This document shows, piece after piece, positions 5,589 through 6,683 of a stretch of DNA of 6,683 nt. The number at the start of each line of letters is the position of its first letter. Position 1 is the first letter of the stretch. The stretch is from Deltaproteobacteria bacterium (GTDB lineage: Bacteria; Desulfobacterota; Desulfobacteria; Desulfobacterales; Desulfatibacillaceae), in contig JAFDHW010000138.1 in NCBI GenBank assembly GCA_019308705.1, positions 1-6,683 on the forward strand. Direction: 5' to 3'. The position numbers and the translations under genes were made by a program. A model generated the notes under the pieces. It saw only the letters and a program-made list of their open reading frames with translations. It did no database searches and was not told where the DNA came from.

Positions 5589-5909
5589 TCAGTCCATGAC
5601 TTCGGTGAGCCAGTCGTTGTTCTTCTTGATGGCCTGGATCATCCGGTCCTCGCGGTGCAGGCGCGCCACGCTGAGGAAGGTGAGGTGCAGGCCCAAAAGC
5701 AAAAGGGCCGCGCACACCAGCACCAGGGGGACGAACAAATACGCCACTCCCAGGATGTCATAATACCGGGAGGTGGCGATGAGCGCGGTGGCAATGGCCA
5801 GGGGCAGGGCCACCACGGCCAGGCCCGTGCGCAGCGCGGCCAGGGAGGTGCGCTTTTCCGCCAAAAGAAGCTGCACCTTGCTGAGGGTGATCCCTTTTTG
5901 CTCCTTCAT
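5589..5909 (-). CDS. DUF202-like two-helix membrane protein
   Basis: This 106-residue protein has the DUF202 (YidH-like) signature LLLAEKRTSLAALRTGLA at residues 14-31, followed by two membrane helices at about 28-47 and 53-79. A short basic loop (SRYYD) separates them, and a charged C-terminal tail (RLHREDRMIQAIKKNNDWL) follows, probably cytoplasmic. The biochemical function of the family is unknown; a related domain forms the membrane part of the eukaryotic VTC polyphosphate polymerase complex. The ATG at 5909 was chosen because it places the motif at the usual distance from the N terminus. No ribosome binding site is seen there, and an in-frame ATG at 5963 would add 18 residues that do not look like the family. 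A TACAAT at about 5939-5944 on the minus strand could be a -10 element, but no -35 partner is clear. The gene lies 146 bases after the ThDP-like gene and is coupled to the DsrE-like gene downstream. Confidence 0.8.
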   Translation of the reverse strand: MKEQKGITLSKVQLLLAEKRTSLAALRTGLAVVALPLAIATALIATSRYYDILGVAYLFVPLVLVCAALLLLGLHLTFLSVARLHREDRMIQAIKKNNDWLTEVMD

Positions 5910-5988
5910 GCTCGGGCAATCCGCTTTGCGTGGCCGTATTGTACCGGTTTTCTCTGCAAACATACCCCACAACGCGCGGGCCTCCCAT

Positions 5989-6012
5989 GGGGTCAATCCC
6001 ACATATTGCCCC
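5989..6012. repeat. Small inverted repeat after the ThDP-like gene
   Basis: GGGGTCAAT (5989-5997) and ATTGCCCC (6005-6012) pair over eight bases with one bulge and a seven-base loop, about 43 bases past the minus-strand stop of the ThDP-like gene. No T-tract follows, so its use as a terminator is doubtful. Confidence 0.3.
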
Positions 6013-6055
6013 TCAAAACCCCGGATTTTGCAGAGGCCGGTCTTGGTCGGGCCGC

Positions 6056-6683
6056 CTATGCCGCCAGCACGGCCGCCCGCACCCCGGACCGAGCCTTGGG
6101 ACCGGCAAGCTCCTTTGCGGGCAGGACGGCCGCGCCCAGGCCCTGAAGCACCGCGGCGGGATCCGCCTGGTTGTTGGGAAGCGACCCCTCGTCCAGGCAA
6201 AGCACGTCCAGATTCAGGTTGGCGCAGGAGCCGGGCTGGATCTCGCGCACGTGGTGGAACAGGGCCTCCCTGCCGCACACCAGCACCACGCGCTTTTCCG
6301 GGTTGCCCACGGCCGCGCCCAGGGCGAAGGGCAGGCCCGTGCCCCCGTAGCGGGCGTCGTCCATGACGTGGAGCTGGGCGAATTCCGCCTCTTTGGCCAG
6401 GGAGGCGGCCAAGCCCCTGGCCGCCGGGCCGTCCGTCACCACGATGTCGTTGGGGCCAAGGAGTCCGGCCGCGGTCCGCCCGGCCTTGCCCGCGGCCGAG
6501 GCGGCCGCTTCCGAAGCCTTCTCCCCGGCTTCCATGCATCGGGAAAACCACTGGGAGGTGCGCTTCTTGGCCGCACCGGACGCCAGGGCCTCCGCCGCAC
6601 TCTCGGCGTCGGCCCGCAGGGCCACACCTTCCCATGGCATGCCCGCCAGGTTGCGAGGGTCGTCCTCCACGTGCACCACCACG
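6056..6683 (-). CDS. ThDP-dependent enzyme-like protein, C-terminal part
   Basis: A partial gene; its 5' part lies beyond the right edge. The 208 visible residues resemble the end of the central domain (VVVHVEDDP...WEGVALRADAESAAEAL) and the whole C-terminal cofactor domain of acetolactate synthase-type ThDP enzymes. The latter is recognised from VVTDGPAARG, then ARYGGTGLPFALGAAVGNPEKRVVLVCG, then an EIQP helix and a NLDVLCLDEGS strand. Aligned without gaps to the acetolactate synthase GDG-N motif, GDG becomes Gly-Arg-Glu (residues 137-139 of the fragment; Arg codon 6269-6271) and the metal-ligand Asn becomes Asp164. The Mg-ThDP site is therefore degenerate. It may be a non-catalytic relative or may bind something else. 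A GTG at 6680-6682 could be read as a start, but it would cut the central domain in half, so the gene is taken as truncated by the window. Confidence 0.75.
   Translation of the reverse strand, partial: VVVHVEDDPRNLAGMPWEGVALRADAESAAEALASGAAKKRTSQWFSRCMEAGEKASEAAASAAGKAGRTAAGLLGPNDIVVTDGPAARGLAASLAKEAEFAQLHVMDDARYGGTGLPFALGAAVGNPEKRVVLVCGREALFHHVREIQPGSCANLNLDVLCLDEGSLPNNQADPAAVLQGLGAAVLPAKELAGPKARSGVRAAVLAA

Noticed and set aside
5154..6146. 330-codon plus-strand open frame across the DsrE and DUF202 region
   Set aside because: Gly/His/Gln-rich shadow translation. Both minus-strand genes beneath it have recognisable families.
5910..6635. N-terminal extension of the DUF202-like protein up to 348 residues
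   Set aside because: The extra part overlaps the ThDP-like gene out of frame and has shadow composition. The family is normally about 100 residues.

Overview
The window is GC-rich, bacterial and mostly protein-coding. It reads best as a chromosome segment of a Gram-negative anaerobe, probably a sulfate reducer of the Desulfobacterota (Desulfovibrio-like). The grounds are lipoprotein signal peptides, a DsrE-type sulfur-relay protein, a CHASE2 adenylate cyclase and Desulfovibrio-like codon choice. This placement is inference; no rRNA or tRNA gene is present to confirm it.

Left part (157-3730, plus strand): a tight three-gene operon. It encodes a secreted SH3-domain protein, an M48 metalloprotease lipoprotein and a membrane class III adenylate cyclase with an extracytoplasmic CHASE2 sensor. 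The first two genes overlap by one base (TGATG). The second and third are 5 bases apart, and the cyclase has no visible ribosome binding site. The arrangement suggests an envelope-sensing module: two envelope proteins made together with a receptor cyclase that converts an outside signal into cAMP. A C8A5 homopolymer tract near the end of the protease gene lies where a -1 slip would join protease and cyclase in one open frame.

Middle (3731-5216): a GC-rich inverted repeat with T-tracts on both sides looks like a bidirectional terminator between the cyclase operon and a convergent minus-strand gene. That gene encodes a TolB-like/PD40 beta-propeller lipoprotein with a strong ribosome binding site. 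Its last codons contain a near-exact copy of the 16S rRNA 3' end (anti-Shine-Dalgarno). About 310 bases of non-coding DNA lie upstream of it, with two imperfect hairpins.

Right part (5217-6683, minus strand): a DsrE-like sulfur-relay protein preceded by a two-helix DUF202-like membrane protein, with coupled translation. Upstream of these is the 3' part of a thiamine-diphosphate-enzyme-like gene that runs off the window edge. Its cofactor-binding GDG motif is replaced by GRE, so it may be a non-catalytic or repurposed member of that family.

No mobile element, CRISPR array, tRNA or rRNA gene was seen. The points most worth following are the SH3-M48-CHASE2 cyclase module with its possible frameshift fusion, the degenerate ThDP protein, and the coupled DUF202-DsrE pair.
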